A DNA stretch of 64,000 bases from Macrosoma leucophasiata (GCA_036365455.1 JAWQUS010000030.1:5332001-5396000), one strand, 5' to 3'. Positions 52,375 through 64,000 are shown, numbered from the stretch's first letter. Made by a program: numbers and translations. The notes: generated from the letters alone by a model not told the origin.

Positions 52375-53735
52375 ATCTGCACACAAAGATTTAGTATATT
52401 GCCTAAACTTAACCATACTACTGTCAGAGATTAAGTAATAATACTACGTATAGAATGGACACTTCGACGTCCCGCCCGATTTCCCCGCACCACTCAACCC
52501 CTTCCCCTCTTATGGGCGACGGTTGGTATTTTGTACGTGCTACGCATACAGATGCGCGTGTAAATACACGTCACTGATTGATGTCCGTGTAATAGAAACC
52601 AAATTAAGCGTTGGTATAGAATTTTGGCGGAGTGTCCGCGGTGTGCTACTGTGTTCTAATCGGGTTAGTAGGGAAATTCTAGTTGGATTAGAAGGACAGC
52701 CCAAGAAGAAAATTTTTGGATATAGGTGATCATCGGATCGCGTCAGATTATGATACTCTCAACCAAATTTAAGCTTTCAGTAGGGCCACACCCGTAGATC
52801 AAAAAGCTACCACGAATCTCACTCTCACACTCACGCTCCCTTTTGAATCGCCTGAATTTTGAAAGGACTTCGTTTGGACATATTTAACATCTCCTTAGAA
52901 TATTAGACACATCCTTGGTTCTTGACCCATGACGATGATGGAGTGATTTTTTCTCAAGGTTCAAAAATGGATGAGCTTTTCGGGTAATTTTCTTTTTGGC
53001 CATGTTTCTGTTTTTCTTCTAAGGAATTGCCAAAAATCCTGAAAACGTGTTTAAATAATCCCATTAATTGTTTCAGATACACTACAATTGAATAATTGAA
53101 TGATATTTTCATTTTCGTACAATTATTATTTTAATTCCTATTTAATTTTTATTATTGTATAAGTAACAATAACAAAAATGACATACTGGTCGGAAACACC
53201 TCACAATTTAAAAGAAAGAGAATTTAAAAAGAGTCATGACAAACATGCAAGTTCGCCCCTCATCGATCGAACTAACTAAAAACTACCAAAACTTGAACAA
53301 ATATTTACCAAAATGTTACTTTTTACTCAGTAAGTATAGATTAGTAATCATACACACATGGAAGACAGACGGGCAATTATACAGGGTGCGCCGTCGCTGC
53401 CTGGCACCGCCCGAATTTGCGCCAGTTTACATTGAATACAGGGTGTTACGATCTAGACGTTCTTTTTTTACGCCCCAATTTCGGCGCTAGACATGAAAGT
53501 TTACGGTTTCCTTTTTTGATTCGAGGTAATGAAGGTTATTAATTTTGTTTAAACATTGTCCTTAAAATATTCACAGAAAATTTTAATGAATATATTCGTC
53601 TTTAACGTCTTATTTTTATTCTCATATCAATCAGAGGTATCATAATATTTGAATTGATTCTAATTAGACCTTCGCACTTAAAATGTGTTCAACATTTTAT
53701 TAGATTACTCAAATACACACTTACTGCTCTTTTTA
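52375..53735. other. Unassigned stretch
   Basis: No recognised repeat. A word ACAGGGTGCGCCGTCGCTG at 53381 and ACAGGGTGTTACG at 53437 form a small direct repeat. Frames at 52523 and 53236 have no domain. Confidence 0.45.
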
Positions 53736-53930
53736 TGTAAGGAAGGTGACAAACAAGCATGCAATTCACATTGATATTAAGTGATGACTGCAGCCTATAG
53801 ACACCTACACTAAAACCAGAAGTTGAAATGAAGATCAAAGTAGAAGAGAAGAAGAGAGGGTCTCAGGGGCGTTCCGCCCTCCTAACTTGACCTAAGTTGA
53901 TAGGTCTCTGTGATAGTTATTATAATCTTC
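53736..53930 (+). repeat. R280 copy with local insertion
   Basis: GAAGGTGACAAACAAGCATG to CTAAGTTGATAGGTCTC. An AGAAGAGAAGAAGAGAGG patch replaces part of the middle. Confidence 0.65.
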
Positions 53931-54489
53931 TTTAAAAATTAATGTTGCTCGTATTTTTTGGTGTGGAACCAACAAACTTATTAATAAATGAGATAAACAT
54001 TATTTACACACAAGAAATGATAAATGTGTATTTTCTCTTCCCAGTACATAATCTACTTGTAACCCTAGTCACACTTTAATAATACATTTTATTTATAATG
54101 ACAAAAAGAAAAATAATTCACAAATTATTTAATTTTAATACTTACCGATTGCCATGAGAACCGTGTCAGATGCTGTTACAATCGAGGAATCAAATGCAGA
54201 CAGTAAAATAAATGAATAACAGAACACAAATTACATATTCATATTTTGTCTGAAAATACAAGCACACCCTTAAATCATATCCGAAACAGAACAATAACCA
54301 CTAATTAGTGGCAGTAACATCAACCTGTACACACTTAATATGAAAGCTTATTCATTTGCATCGAGCCACGTGTGTTGGGCTCGCGTGATACCGATGTATT
54401 ATGGAAATACATTTGGCGGAGATTAGGCAACTATAGAACGGCAGATAGGCAAAAATGAAATGTGGCAGATGTAGTTGAAATCATTTTTT
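53931..54489. other. Unassigned stretch
   Basis: AT-rich, no gene seen. Confidence 0.5.
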
Positions 54490-54720
54490 TATGAAATCGA
54501 GATGTAATCTAGCATGTAGTTCTCAGCAATGGTAACGTACTATAATTATCTTCAAATATACCAGAGGTTATAATGCAGATGCGTTGACATACCTGAAGTC
54601 TACGTTGTTTTGCCTCTGTGATAATGAATACAGGGCCGGACATTACCCTCTTTCTACATCAACCTATATAAACTTTCGGCATACATGACGCAGTGGTGCC
54701 TACACCCTCGACTTGACACT
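54490..54720 (+). repeat. R280 copy, strongly degenerate
   Basis: ATAATGCAGATGCGTTGACA and GCAGTGGTGCCTACACCCTC still align with the family; ends are eroded. Confidence 0.5.
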
Positions 54721-54787
54721 GACATAATACCAACCACCAACCAACTTGACAACATATCAAGTACCAAACTCTCGAACCACCAAATAC

Positions 54788-55113
54788 TCATATCTATACA
54801 TCTATACAAATGAATAAAATTGGAGTGTCTGTTTGTAATATAAAAATAACCACTTTTTACTAAATGCATATGTATGTATCCACGGTGCATACACCAAAAC
54901 TATTTTTTTACTATTTTTGTCTGTCTGTCTGTCCATCTGTTTGGCCGGGCTAATCTTGGGAACGGCTGGACTGATTTTGACGGGACTTTCACGGGCAGAT
55001 AGCTGATGTAATAAGGAGTAACTAAGGCTACTTACTAGCTGCGCCCACGACTTCGTCCGCGTAGATACTGAACAATCATAAATTCTCACGCGGGCGCAGG
55101 CGCGGTCACAGCT
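54788..55113 (+). mobile_element. Hel-D copy with mutated terminus
   Basis: TCTATACATCTATACAAATG start, GTCTGTCTGTCTGTCCATCT, and a terminal hairpin (CTAGCTGCGCCCACGACTTC) ending CACAGCTTTAA instead of CTAG. Confidence 0.6.
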
Positions 55114-55835
55114 TTAATTCATACAGAAGGTAACACTAGGAACAGCGACTAGCATCGATATTTATATATATCCAGTGCTCGTTGCAAGCATTTTGTTCCT
55201 GTTCACACCTATGCCCTTTGAAAAGAATGTCAGTACATACTAAAATTTCAAGATGTACTCTTCAGTTTTAGTTTTTAGTATGTGAAAAAAGAGATAGGAT
55301 CATTCCCAATTGGATAACTTTCTAGAATTTAGATGTGGAAAATAGGAGACTCATTCGCTATTTTAAGTCTCCTTGTAGCACCATAAATCGTTGCATACCT
55401 CCAATTTTAACAATAAGGTGAAGTCGCATCTGTAATGCTCTTATTCTATAACAAGCGCGCATTCGTGGGCCGTATGAGCGGGCTACGTACCGCTTAATGA
55501 ATCACAACCCCAAAACTGTTTCGTAACTCACCCTCATTAATACCCCAGTTGTGTGATCAATATAGCAGTCTACAGCAAGTTTTTTAATGCAACTCTTAAT
55601 TTGAAATGTAATGGCTCTCAGAACATGTTCAGATCTTTTATATGGTGAAATAAATTTAGCTTTAAACAACATTTATCGTAATTTTGAGTGGAATTTTTGC
55701 GATTAGAACGTTTATCATCTGAAATAATAAACGTCATCGTGGTAAGTTGGTAAGTACGTGTATTTGGAGTAATTTGAACATAAACATAATAAGACGTTAG
55801 GATGAGAAGTTAGAAGCAACAATTTTTTTTTTACT
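55114..55835. other. Unassigned stretch
   Basis: No repeat or gene recognised. Confidence 0.5.
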
Positions 55836-56090
55836 GGTGGTAGACAGACGGTGACGGCCCTCACGGGCGTAGGCACCACCGCATTACCTAATATACTTGC
55901 TGCTAAATGGTAGTGTTCAGCATTATTGTGTTCCGGTCAGGTGGTAATGTACGGACCTGTAATTTTCGGCTCAGAGGCATAACACCTTAAGCCTTAGGAG
56001 TGGCAATGCATCAGCATTTTGACCTCTGGTCATTGTGTGGGTGTCTTTAGGCTGCAGTCATCACTTACCATCAATGTGAACTGCATGATG
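55836..56090 (-). repeat. R280 copy, 3' end rearranged
   Basis: CTGGTGGTAGACAGACGGTG to GTGAACTGCATGATGAATG; the end GTGAACTG is doubled and the A-run is lost to Hel-Q. Confidence 0.7.
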
Positions 56091-56097
56091 AATGTGA

Positions 56098-56272
56098 ACT
56101 GTATGACGAAATTCGAACCCTAAGGGTGTTTTTTTTTGAAGTTGTATGTATAAAATAGATACAGCAGGATCGATTTAAGGGTAAAAAACCGCTTTGGCAA
56201 CCCTATTGATTAGTACCGGGTAGTAGTAAGGTAAAGAAACTTTGCACCCGTGCGAAGCCGGGGCGGGCCGCT
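56098..56272 (+). mobile_element. Hel-Q-like end
   Basis: Ends GTGCGAAGCCGGGGCGGGCC and CTAG followed by T, like 40796. The left boundary is uncertain. Confidence 0.45.
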
Positions 56273-56276
56273 AGTC

Positions 56277-57030
56277 TATTTATAATTAAATTATTAAATA
56301 AACAAGTTTTGAACCTATTACTTAGAATACGGCACATCATTTAACTGGTACACTATAGCGTTGAACTCTACCAATTCTCTAAAAATATCTTTCATTTGAT
56401 GCACTTACGCTTACTACACCTCTCAACTCTCAACTACTGAGTTGGCGGCGATATTTATGGAGTCATTTATCATAGGAAAATAAAGCACTACTTCGCGGAT
56501 GAAAGACCAAGTAACAAAAGCCACACTAAAAAATAAGAAAGTAAAATCTCTGCTACTGAAATAGTTCTAACTTTTCAGTGTAGTTCAGTCGTATATCTAG
56601 GTTACGTTTAGTGATAAATAATACTAGAATTGAGTGGCAGATAAGGGAATACCTCTCTCTCTCTCTACCCAGGATTTTTCGGATTTCTTGGATTTTTTAG
56701 CTTGAATACCAGTATTTAGGCAAAAAATCGAGCTAAAAATTTCCATACACCGATTTGTAGTGACAAAAATATTGAAATAAAAAATACAATGTTAAAAATC
56801 TGTAGAATATTATCTTGAGGACCTCTAATCGTTTCCCGATACTTTTAATATTTTACGTCAGAATAAAAATCTTCTATCCTACCAACTAAGCTAGTCGGTA
56901 AGCAGCAGCAATTTAAACTTTATATTTAATTGAGTTAAAAGTTATTTTAAACAACAGAAAGTGTTCCTTAGGCTCTCACTATGTTGTTATATTATGTCAA
57001 TTATGTTATTTAAGTTTAATAAATAAAAAT
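56277..57030. other. Unassigned stretch
   Basis: Has a CTCTCTCTCTCTC microsatellite at about 56653-56665. No gene seen. Confidence 0.5.
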
Positions 57031-57032
57031 AT

Positions 57033-57218
57033 AAAATACGCTTACACTCACAGCCCCACAGTAGGTACAAACATGTGTCGTGGGTGCCGTTGTACACATA
57101 CAACACTAACAAACACCCAGACCCAGATAGGTACAAATATTTGTCCCGGTGCGGGAATCGAACCCGCAACCCTACGAATCAAACGGTCATCTCACACCGC
57201 TGTACTAACCGGGTCGTC
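57033..57218 (-). repeat. SINE-B copy
   Basis: ACTCACAGCCCCACAGTAGG tail and GGGAATCGAACCCGCAACCC to CTAACCGGGTCGTC head. A short internal deletion removes the ATATCTGTAGGCC word. Confidence 0.78.
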
Positions 57219-57285
57219 AAAAGTAGGCCGGGTTTCAAAGTAGTTGTATGATCTTTATTCACGTTTTTGACACTCTTCTATTGAA

Positions 57286-57578
57286 CTTTCCACTACTACT
57301 ACGCTGAGGTCCTGGGTTCGATTCCCGGGTAGGGGGTTATCAAAGATAATGGTGTAAAGTCCTTTATCTCTGGTTCTATTGGGATTTTTCCATTTGCTGG
57401 ATGAAATTTTCCAGTACCTCGAAGTTTGGTAATGTGCCCGAAGATGTCAACAGGCTCGCCACCTGTTACATGGACCAAAAACGTAACCGGCGAATGATGG
57501 GTGTTTGCATGCATGCTTGAATGCATGCATTTACCTCTGCCTGCCCCTTCGGGGATTACAGGCGTGAAGTTACGTTAC
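57286..57578 (+). repeat. SINE-C copy, head truncated
   Basis: Starts CCACTACTACTACGCTGAGG, has an intact B-box-like GGGTTCGATTCCCGGG, and ends GGGGATTACAGGCGTGAAGT. The first 25 bp of the head are missing. Confidence 0.78.
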
Positions 57579-58225
57579 GTTTTTTTTCTATTGAAACAAT
57601 AAATTTTAAAAACGTAGCGGAAGGTACCTTCTCAACAAATATCTCGTCATCATTGATATATTGATAAAATAATAATGATATATCCTAAAATTAATAAATT
57701 TATATTAAAATTATGGAATCATTTAATTATTCCTCATACTAAAGTTATCAGTTAAAGTTTCAATTCGTAGTTTTCTCTGGTGAAAGATCATTTACCAAAT
57801 CAACGTCAAAAAATGCCTACTTCATTTAAAAAATAACACAGTTTCAAATCTGCTTATACCTAGGTTGGTCAAGCATTGCTGTCACTAAATACAATTTTAA
57901 ATATTTCACAACTAAACCAAACAGGAACATTTCTTATCATCAACATTTATTACCCTTAAAAAAACGTACAGGTATAAAAAATTTTGTGCGCCCAATGAAT
58001 AACATTATAAACTTTACCTACACACATTGTCCTGTGTGTTTGTTTGTCGGCACGTTTGCTTGATAAAAACAAAGGTGTGAGCGGTGGGACGAAGGGGACG
58101 GAGAAAAACAATAATGTATTCAAGGTACGGTGTGTTAGTCATACTCATAACGTTACTTCGCGGCTATTTCCTCGAAAAGTGTGTAGAGGTGTGTAAATGT
58201 GACATTCGTAAATACAATTTTTTTT
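57579..58225. other. Unassigned stretch
   Basis: No repeat or gene recognised. Confidence 0.5.
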
Positions 58226-58775
58226 CTTATGTAACGAAAGTGGCAAACAAGCAAGCGGTTCATATGCCTATGGACATCTACACGAAAATCACAAGTTTTT
58301 TTTTATTTTTTTTATGTAATACAAGTGGCAAACAAGCATGCAGTTCACATTGATGTTAAGTGATGACTGCAGCCTATAGACACCCACACAATGACCAGAG
58401 GTCAAAATGCAGATGCGCTGCCACTCCTGAGGCCAAGGTCAAAACGGAGTTGCATTACTGTAACCCCTGAGACCTAAGTTGTTATGTCTCTGTGTTAGTT
58501 ATAACGGGGTGGCAACACATCTGCACACATTGATGTTAAGTGATGACTGCAGCCTATAGACACCCACACAAAGACCAAGATCAAAATGCAGATGCGTTAC
58601 CACTCCTGAGGCCTAAGGAGTTATGCCTCTGTGACGGAAATTAGCTACAGGGCCGTACATTACCACCTGACTGGAACACGATAGTGCTGAACACTACCAT
58701 TTAGTGGCAAGTATATTAGGTAATACGGTAGTGGCTACGCCCGCGAGCTACGTCACTGGATCTCTACCACCAGAA
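58226..58775 (+). repeat. Array of R280 pieces
   Basis: A 50 bp piece at 58226, then a truncated copy from 58310, then another beginning at about 58529 (TTGATGTTAAGTGATGACTG again) running to CTCTACCACCAG. Three partial units in one orientation, so either repeated insertion or unequal exchange. Confidence 0.7.
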
Positions 58776-59629
58776 CCAAATTATTTATAATCAGAACCGG
58801 GTTTCAAGGTATTACCTGCTATACTTAATCCTGAGTTTTCATCACATTACTCTTTCTGCATTATAATATACTCTGTAACGAATGCGTTCGATAGGTACTG
58901 ACGATGCGATGAGAAGAAAAACATTGTACTATCCTTCTATCCCGATTACACCAAAAATACGTTTTTTTTAATTAAAATTAAAGTTAAATCTAGAGTCCAC
59001 TACCAAATTGTATACTACCTTTGTAATGATATATAGAACTTCGAGTAAGTAACATTCCTTATCAGCTATTAAGTTATCAATTAATCTTGGTATCTAACAA
59101 TAAACACTTCAATGTTAACTGTAGTTCGAGAAGTTCAAACGGCCCTTCATGCTCATGTTGCTTTTATGATAGTTGAATGTTGCCACTCCACATAATGGCT
59201 CGACAATTAATTATAAGTGATCTAGGTGGCAACACTGAACACGACAGGGTGGATTTATTGAGTGTTAATTGTCAAGATCTGGGAATAATTTAATCTATGT
59301 TAATGTTTGGTTATAACTAATACAATAATATACATTATGTTACATCTGTGTTTTTTCCGAGTGCAGAGGTCTTTATACTATACACGCCTTAATGGATATA
59401 AGTATGCAAAATTATTCTTTGGGTCACGTTAAATAAACAAATAACAGTTCTGTTCATCGACTGCTCTTCCAGACTTCAGAGGAGTCAATAGCAATTTCGG
59501 GCACAGACAGACCTTTTTATTTGTAATACAGGATATCAATCACAGACCACACATCATTATTTACACGTACATATCGTATCGTAGTACATTTACTACACAT
59601 ATTATTAATATAGTCAGAGGGTCTGTCTT
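58776..59629. other. Unassigned stretch
   Basis: AT-rich and apparently single-copy. No gene recognised. Confidence 0.5.
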
Positions 59630-59892
59630 ACTGATGGCAGAGCTCTAGTGACGAAGCTCGCGGGCGTAGACACCACCGCATTACCTAATATACTTGCCGC
59701 TAAATGGTAGTGTTCCGGTCAGGTGGTAATGTACGGCCCTGTAATTTCCGGCACAGGGGCATAAAACCTTAGGCCTCAGGAGTGGTAGCGCATTCTGCGC
59801 ATCTGATTTTCCACCTTGGTGTCTATAGGCTGCAGTCATCACTTAACATCAATGTGAACTGCATGCTTAAATGCCATTTCCATAACATTAAA
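59630..59892 (-). repeat. R280 copy
   Basis: CTGATGGCAGAGCTCTAGTG to AATGCCATTTCCATAACATT and an A-run. A 20 bp deletion removes the CAGCACTATCG word. Confidence 0.75.
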
Positions 59893-61092
59893 AAAAAAGG
59901 ACGACAGTTCCAATTTTGTTACATACAATAGTTCTAACAAGAACTATGATGTCCATTATTCATCAGATTCAATTAGCCAGTCGGTGCAAGAATTCTTATG
60001 TTATATATGTAACCATACTTGAACTTCATTGATTTTTTTTATTTATCGCGTCCAATGACCCAAATGAAATCTAATCTAAAGCTTTTAAATCTCTTTCAAC
60101 ATGAACGGGCAACACTAAAACATATTATATGACTTACATGAAGGTGTTACGACCCATATAATGCCACATTCTGAAACTTAATGAGCAATAAAGGTCGATC
60201 CACCTCGCGTGCTGCGCGCAATCATTAACACATGACCTCAAAACTCAAAGACAAGCCCAAATCGGAGACGAAGAAATGCTAATGCGTCTGATAACAATCT
60301 CACCCTTAACGTGAACCGGACCACGCATAGTTGACTAAACGTAACCCTTGAGCTATCTGATAACCCAGGAATTACGACCAGTGACACATAGACCATTCCA
60401 CTCCCCCGCAGTGTTAAGAAATTGGAGATTTTAGAGGATGTGTGGAACAAGTTGATAGGTCATTCTACCCTGGTTGCAGCTAACATGCGAGCCTTGAAAT
60501 ATGTGTGACGGCACATTTATGTCAGTCAATCCATTAATATCCTTATCTAAACTTCCGAAATCGTGTTTCGTTGGAAAGTGTGTGAGCCTTTATTAACTTG
60601 AAGCATGACACAGCTCGGATTGTTTGCTTGGATGTGTGCTGTAAAATCTATTAATCCAGTACTCGGAATTGCGACGTGTGGATGGTAAAACCCCAGGTAC
60701 ATTTTTTTTAAGCATTGTACGTTTTATGACCGTTACTGTACTTTTGTTTTCTGCATCCTATTTGCTCGTATATTGTTGTGCAGGTAGATAATATAGTTTC
60801 AATATATGCGTTACGTGGAGATAAAGAGTCTTGTCCGCCATTGTTCGCGGGAGTCCTTATCAGTATGTTTTACTGTTACTTTATTGGGTGTTATGTAAAT
60901 CTGAGAAGCTAGACAATGGTGTACGACTTGCATAGAAAGTTACTTATGGATATTAGATAAAATGTTAGTGGATGCTAAAAAAATCTATTTAATTTTATTT
61001 TCATCCCATGGAACAAACTCCCAAAGTTTGAAGAGCCACGAACATGCATATAAATTATACAGATTTAAATAATTTTAAATATACTGTAATCG
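59893..61092. other. Unassigned stretch
   Basis: Longest stretch without a recognised repeat near the right side. Open frames are short and without domains. Likely host intergenic or intronic DNA. Confidence 0.45.
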
Positions 61093-61437
61093 TGAAGCGC
61101 GCATGGCCCGGCGGCTGGTGTAGATCGTAAGCGATCTACTAGTAGTGTGATGGATGACCGCTAGTGGCAAATTAAATGCGCGTTTCCGTGCTTCGGAGGG
61201 CACGTTAAGCCGTCGGTCCCGGTTGCTATCGATAGATAGCAGTCGTTAAACCTTGTCGGAGGCCTTATGGGCGGTTTGAAAAACATCCGACAGCGGGTTG
61301 GCCACTAACCCACCCACCTCCACCAATCCGCATTGGAGCAGCGTGGCGGAGTAAGCTCCAGGCCTCCCCCTAAAAGGGGAGAGACTCGTGCCCAGCAATG
61401 GGACGTATAATGGGTTTCCATTATCATATTATTTATT
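61093..61437 (+). repeat. Repeat S, lepidopteran LINE/SINE 3' region
   Basis: GCATGGCCCGGCGGCTGGTG, CACGTTAAGCCGTCGGTCCC and CGTGCCCAGCAATGGGACGT are words of a well-known lepidopteran retroposon 3' region. LINE-A inserted just downstream, and its frame borrows an upstream ATG from here. Confidence 0.6.
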
Positions 61438-63785
61438 ATACTGTGATCATGGTTGATAGTCGTCTTCGGAAGAGCCTGATGGACACTAGAGCCTACAGAG
61501 GTCCCACTCTTGATACAGATCACTACTTGGTAATAAGCCGGTTTAGGGGTCTGTTCAAGAAATGGCGACATTGGCGTGTCCGTGTGCCTTTCGGAGGACT
61601 TGAAAGAATAAAGAGTGAAAAGTTACAAGACATTAGTGCAAGGAGAGTGTATGAACACCAAGTCCGTGAAAAGTTAGACAAGGTTTGTCTTACGGACTTG
61701 GACGTGGATGAATGTTGGCAAGTTATGAAAGATAGTATGGTGGAAGTTGCGAAAGAAGTATGTGGTTATGCAAAGATACGCAAATCCTTGAAAGGGGATG
61801 CGTGGTGGGACAAGGAGGTGCAAGACTCCGTTGAAAGAAAGAAGAAAGCATGGCTGGATTATGTAGCATCTTTGCAAATGAATAATGGTATGAGAGATGA
61901 GAAGAGAGAAATTTACCGTCGGCTCAAGAATGACACCAAGATTTTAGTGAATGAAAAGCGTGAGAGAGATAAAGTGGAAGCTGATGAGAGACTGGCGAAG
62001 AGCTTTGAGACTAATATCAAACTCTATTGGAGGGAGGTGAAAAAGTCTAGAAGCTCTTCTCCAGTTTCTGGAATGAATAGAATAAAATCTAAGTTGGGTG
62101 ACATTCTTGAGAACACGCAAGATGTGTTAAAACGATGGAGCGAGTATTATGGGGAAATGTATGATTATGCTCACAACCCTGACGCCGGAGTTGCTGACTT
62201 GACGGTGCCGGCTTGTGAGGATATAACAATAGATGAGATTGTAAGGGCGATACGAAGTTTGAAATGTGGTAAGGCTGCGGGTATTGATCAGGTTTCTGCC
62301 GAAATGATCAAATATGGTGGTGCTGCCCTTTGGGATTCTTTCTGGGTGTTGTGCAACCTTTGCTGGAGGTCCGGAAGAATCCCAAAGGATTGGCGGTGTG
62401 CGGTCATCGTGCCTTTGTATAAAGGCAAGGGTTCACGTATGGACTGCACCAGCTATCGAGCGATCAGTTTGATCAGTTTGGCAGCTAAAGTGTATGGGAA
62501 AGTCTTAGAAAGAAGAATGAAAGAGAAGTCCGACGGGTTGTTGTGGGATGCACAGGGTGGTTTCAGAACTGGAAGAGGATGTATGGATCAAGTTTTCTCC
62601 CTCCGCAACATCGTAGAGAAGCATCTGGCTGTGAGCCAGAAGGTTTTCTGCGGTTTTGTGGATTTGGAGAAGGCGTTTGATAGGGTATTACGAAAGGAGC
62701 TGTGGGACATTTTGCCAGAGTATGGTATTGATGGCAGTCTGCTCCGTGCAATACAGTCCACGTATGTGGGCTGTCAAGCATGTGTGCGGGTAGATGGTAA
62801 CATGTCACCCTGGTTTGATGTTAACATCGGTGTCAAACAGGGTTGCGTGCTTTCGTCTAGGCTGTTTATTATATATCTGGACAAATGCCTCCAGAGGGTG
62901 AAGTTGATGGATGTGGGAGTGCGTATGGGTGACTTAGTGGTGAACTGTCTGCTTTACGCAGACGATGCGGTCATTGTTAGCTCTACACCATCTGGGCTAC
63001 AAGCACTAGTCACAGTCATGAAAGAGGATTGTATGGAGAAAGGCTTACAATTGAATGTGGATAAAACTAAAGTATTAGTATTTGAAAGAGATGAACAGAG
63101 AACAAATGCAAGGGTAGTGGTAGATGATGCAGTGTTAGAACAGGTTGATGAAATTGTATATCTTGGATGTGCTTTTAGCAAGGATGGTAGGTACACCACT
63201 GACATAGAAAGAAGAGTGCTTGCTGGGAATTGCGTGAATGGAGCGTTGGGTAAGCTACTAGAATCTAAACATCTCAGCCAGCGGGCTCGACTAGCCGTAC
63301 ATAATGCTGTACTTACTCCAACGCTTTTATATGGAAGCGAGAGCTGGGTATGCAGGAAAGAGCATGAAAGTAAGTTGAACGCGGTCGAGATGAGATCTTT
63401 GCGCAAGATCTGCGGTGTATCACTCACCGATCGCGTTCGTAATGAAGATGTAAGAAAGAGACTTTGTGTGAATGATAGTATCGGTGTAAAAATGAAAAAA
63501 GGCATGCTCCGATGGTTCGGGCATATAGAAAGAATGTCGAATGAGCGAATGACTAAACAGATATACAATGCGAATGTGGATGGTTGCAGAGGCCCAGGAA
63601 GACCAAGGCTGACCTACCATGACCAAATAGGTCGAATTCTGTCTGATGGTGGGGTCAAAAGTCTTAGGAATCGGCGTGCATGTATGAAGAGAATGATGAA
63701 GGTAGACGAGGCACGAGAGGTTTGTCTGAACCGGGATGTCTGGCGCTCTACACTCTCTGCCTACCCCGTTAGGGACCTGGCGTGA
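61398..63785 (+). CDS. LINE-A reverse transcriptase, N-truncated, open
   Basis: A 795-residue frame; the first 17 residues come from flanking DNA and the LINE part starts at Met18 (61449). Residues 39-50 (DTDHYLVISRFR) are the last motif of an APE-type endonuclease. The reverse transcriptase spans about 275-560, with VIVPLYKGKG, FVDLEKAFD (D422) and catalytic YADD at 520-523. C-terminal domain: LLYGSESWV at 643-651, LRWFGHIERM at 704-713 and GPGRPRLTY at 732-740. No stops or frameshifts, so it is young. It cannot move by itself without a full endonuclease. The RTE-like call rests on the C-terminal motif and tail; related clades are possible. Confidence 0.88.
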   Translation: MGRIMGFHYHIIYYTVIMVDSRLRKSLMDTRAYRGPTLDTDHYLVISRFRGLFKKWRHWRVRVPFGGLERIKSEKLQDISARRVYEHQVREKLDKVCLTDLDVDECWQVMKDSMVEVAKEVCGYAKIRKSLKGDAWWDKEVQDSVERKKKAWLDYVASLQMNNGMRDEKREIYRRLKNDTKILVNEKRERDKVEADERLAKSFETNIKLYWREVKKSRSSSPVSGMNRIKSKLGDILENTQDVLKRWSEYYGEMYDYAHNPDAGVADLTVPACEDITIDEIVRAIRSLKCGKAAGIDQVSAEMIKYGGAALWDSFWVLCNLCWRSGRIPKDWRCAVIVPLYKGKGSRMDCTSYRAISLISLAAKVYGKVLERRMKEKSDGLLWDAQGGFRTGRGCMDQVFSLRNIVEKHLAVSQKVFCGFVDLEKAFDRVLRKELWDILPEYGIDGSLLRAIQSTYVGCQACVRVDGNMSPWFDVNIGVKQGCVLSSRLFIIYLDKCLQRVKLMDVGVRMGDLVVNCLLYADDAVIVSSTPSGLQALVTVMKEDCMEKGLQLNVDKTKVLVFERDEQRTNARVVVDDAVLEQVDEIVYLGCAFSKDGRYTTDIERRVLAGNCVNGALGKLLESKHLSQRARLAVHNAVLTPTLLYGSESWVCRKEHESKLNAVEMRSLRKICGVSLTDRVRNEDVRKRLCVNDSIGVKMKKGMLRWFGHIERMSNERMTKQIYNANVDGCRGPGRPRLTYHDQIGRILSDGGVKSLRNRRACMKRMMKVDEAREVCLNRDVWRSTLSAYPVRDLA

Positions 63786-63799
63786 AGATACATACATAC
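61449..63799 (+). mobile_element. LINE-A, 5'-truncated non-LTR retrotransposon, RTE-like
   Basis: 2,351 bp with an 11 bp target duplication ATACTGTGATC at 61438-61448 and 63800-63810. Only the end of the endonuclease domain remains at the 5' side. The stop codon is followed almost at once by a short GATA(CATA)n tail, the very short 3' UTR plus simple repeat typical of RTE elements. Seven other 3'-anchored fragments lie in this window. Confidence 0.9.
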
Positions 63800-63929
63800 A
63801 TACTGTGATCCTTATTCCGATTCCCTGATGAGCACTTAATAATGAGATTTTTAAATTTTTCACATGTTTCTAATGCCATCCTTGGAGTTTGGTAATTTAT
63901 GTGACCTTACATGAGAGAAACATCACTGA

Positions 63930-64000
63930 AGGGCCTTCTGCGCTCACCGACTGCCCGGTGAAAGTTCAAGTAGACTAGTGCTGTCTCGAAACATGCCGAT
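63930..64000 (-). repeat. Repeat N fragment at the window edge
   Basis: GACTGCCCGGTGAA, GTAGACTAGTGCTGTCTCGA: complement of repeat N at 38112-38190, running off the window. 63811-63929 is unassigned. Confidence 0.6.

Noticed and set aside
62954..63568. 204-residue frame on the minus strand
   Set aside because: It is the antisense shadow of the LINE-A reverse transcriptase frame.

Overview
The window looks like gene-poor nuclear DNA from a lepidopteran, probably a moth. It is AT-rich and packed with interspersed repeats of the kind found across Lepidoptera: helitron-like elements ending CTAGT, retroposon ends reading GCCCGCGACTTCGTCCGCG, LINE ends reading GGACGTCCACTGCTGAAC, and tRNA-headed SINEs. 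Nearly all long open reading frames belong to transposons. I recognise no complete host gene. Two short open stretches with splice-like borders (4215-4457 and 41188-41374) are the best host exon candidates. A DRE-like motif cluster (48767-48883) and a GC-rich island (50370-51350) are possible regulatory DNA. Family names used here are my own labels.

Layout. 1-15.7 kb: nested SINE, LINE, helitron-like and MITE copies, with one candidate exon. 15708-21797: an almost intact Ty3/gypsy-type LTR retrotransposon on the minus strand, with 163 bp LTRs, 4 bp CTTC target duplications, PBS-like site, leader, gag, overlapping pol and PPT-like site. It splits a small hairpin repeat (MITE-L) whose unsplit relative lies at 47585-47712. 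22-37 kb: more accessory repeats, including a perfect 43 bp hairpin, three foldback SINE-A copies (one at 5507) and a mitochondrial COX2 fragment (37196-37381). 37-48 kb: MITEs with visible terminal inverted repeats, SINEs and helitron-like copies. 47.7-61 kb: lower repeat density, with the possible regulatory islands. 61449-63799: a 5'-truncated but open RTE-like LINE (LINE-A) with an 11 bp target duplication and a CATA tail.

Repeat families. R280: about two dozen copies of a 280 bp retroposon resembling Metulj-type SINEs; its 3' A-rich end follows the word TTTGCCAC, so copies reading GTGGCAAAC on + are listed here as + for simplicity and their 3' end is at the left. LINE-A: 3' end TGGCGTGAAGATA(CATA)n. 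LINE-B: 3' end (TGATGA)n. LINE-E: 3' end AATAAATGAGTTTCTGATTC. SINE-A, -B, -C: three tRNA-headed SINEs. Hel-D, -F, -Q: helitron-like. RET-G: unclassified retroposon. MITE-H, I, K, L, P, R: short inverted-repeat elements.

How the parts interact. LINE-A and LINE-B probably supplied the retroposition machinery for 5'-truncated copies, and nested target duplications give a relative insertion order at six places. The most unusual system is SINE-A: three copies are long hairpins bounded by 13-15 bp target duplications. This fits retroposition of self-primed snap-back cDNA.
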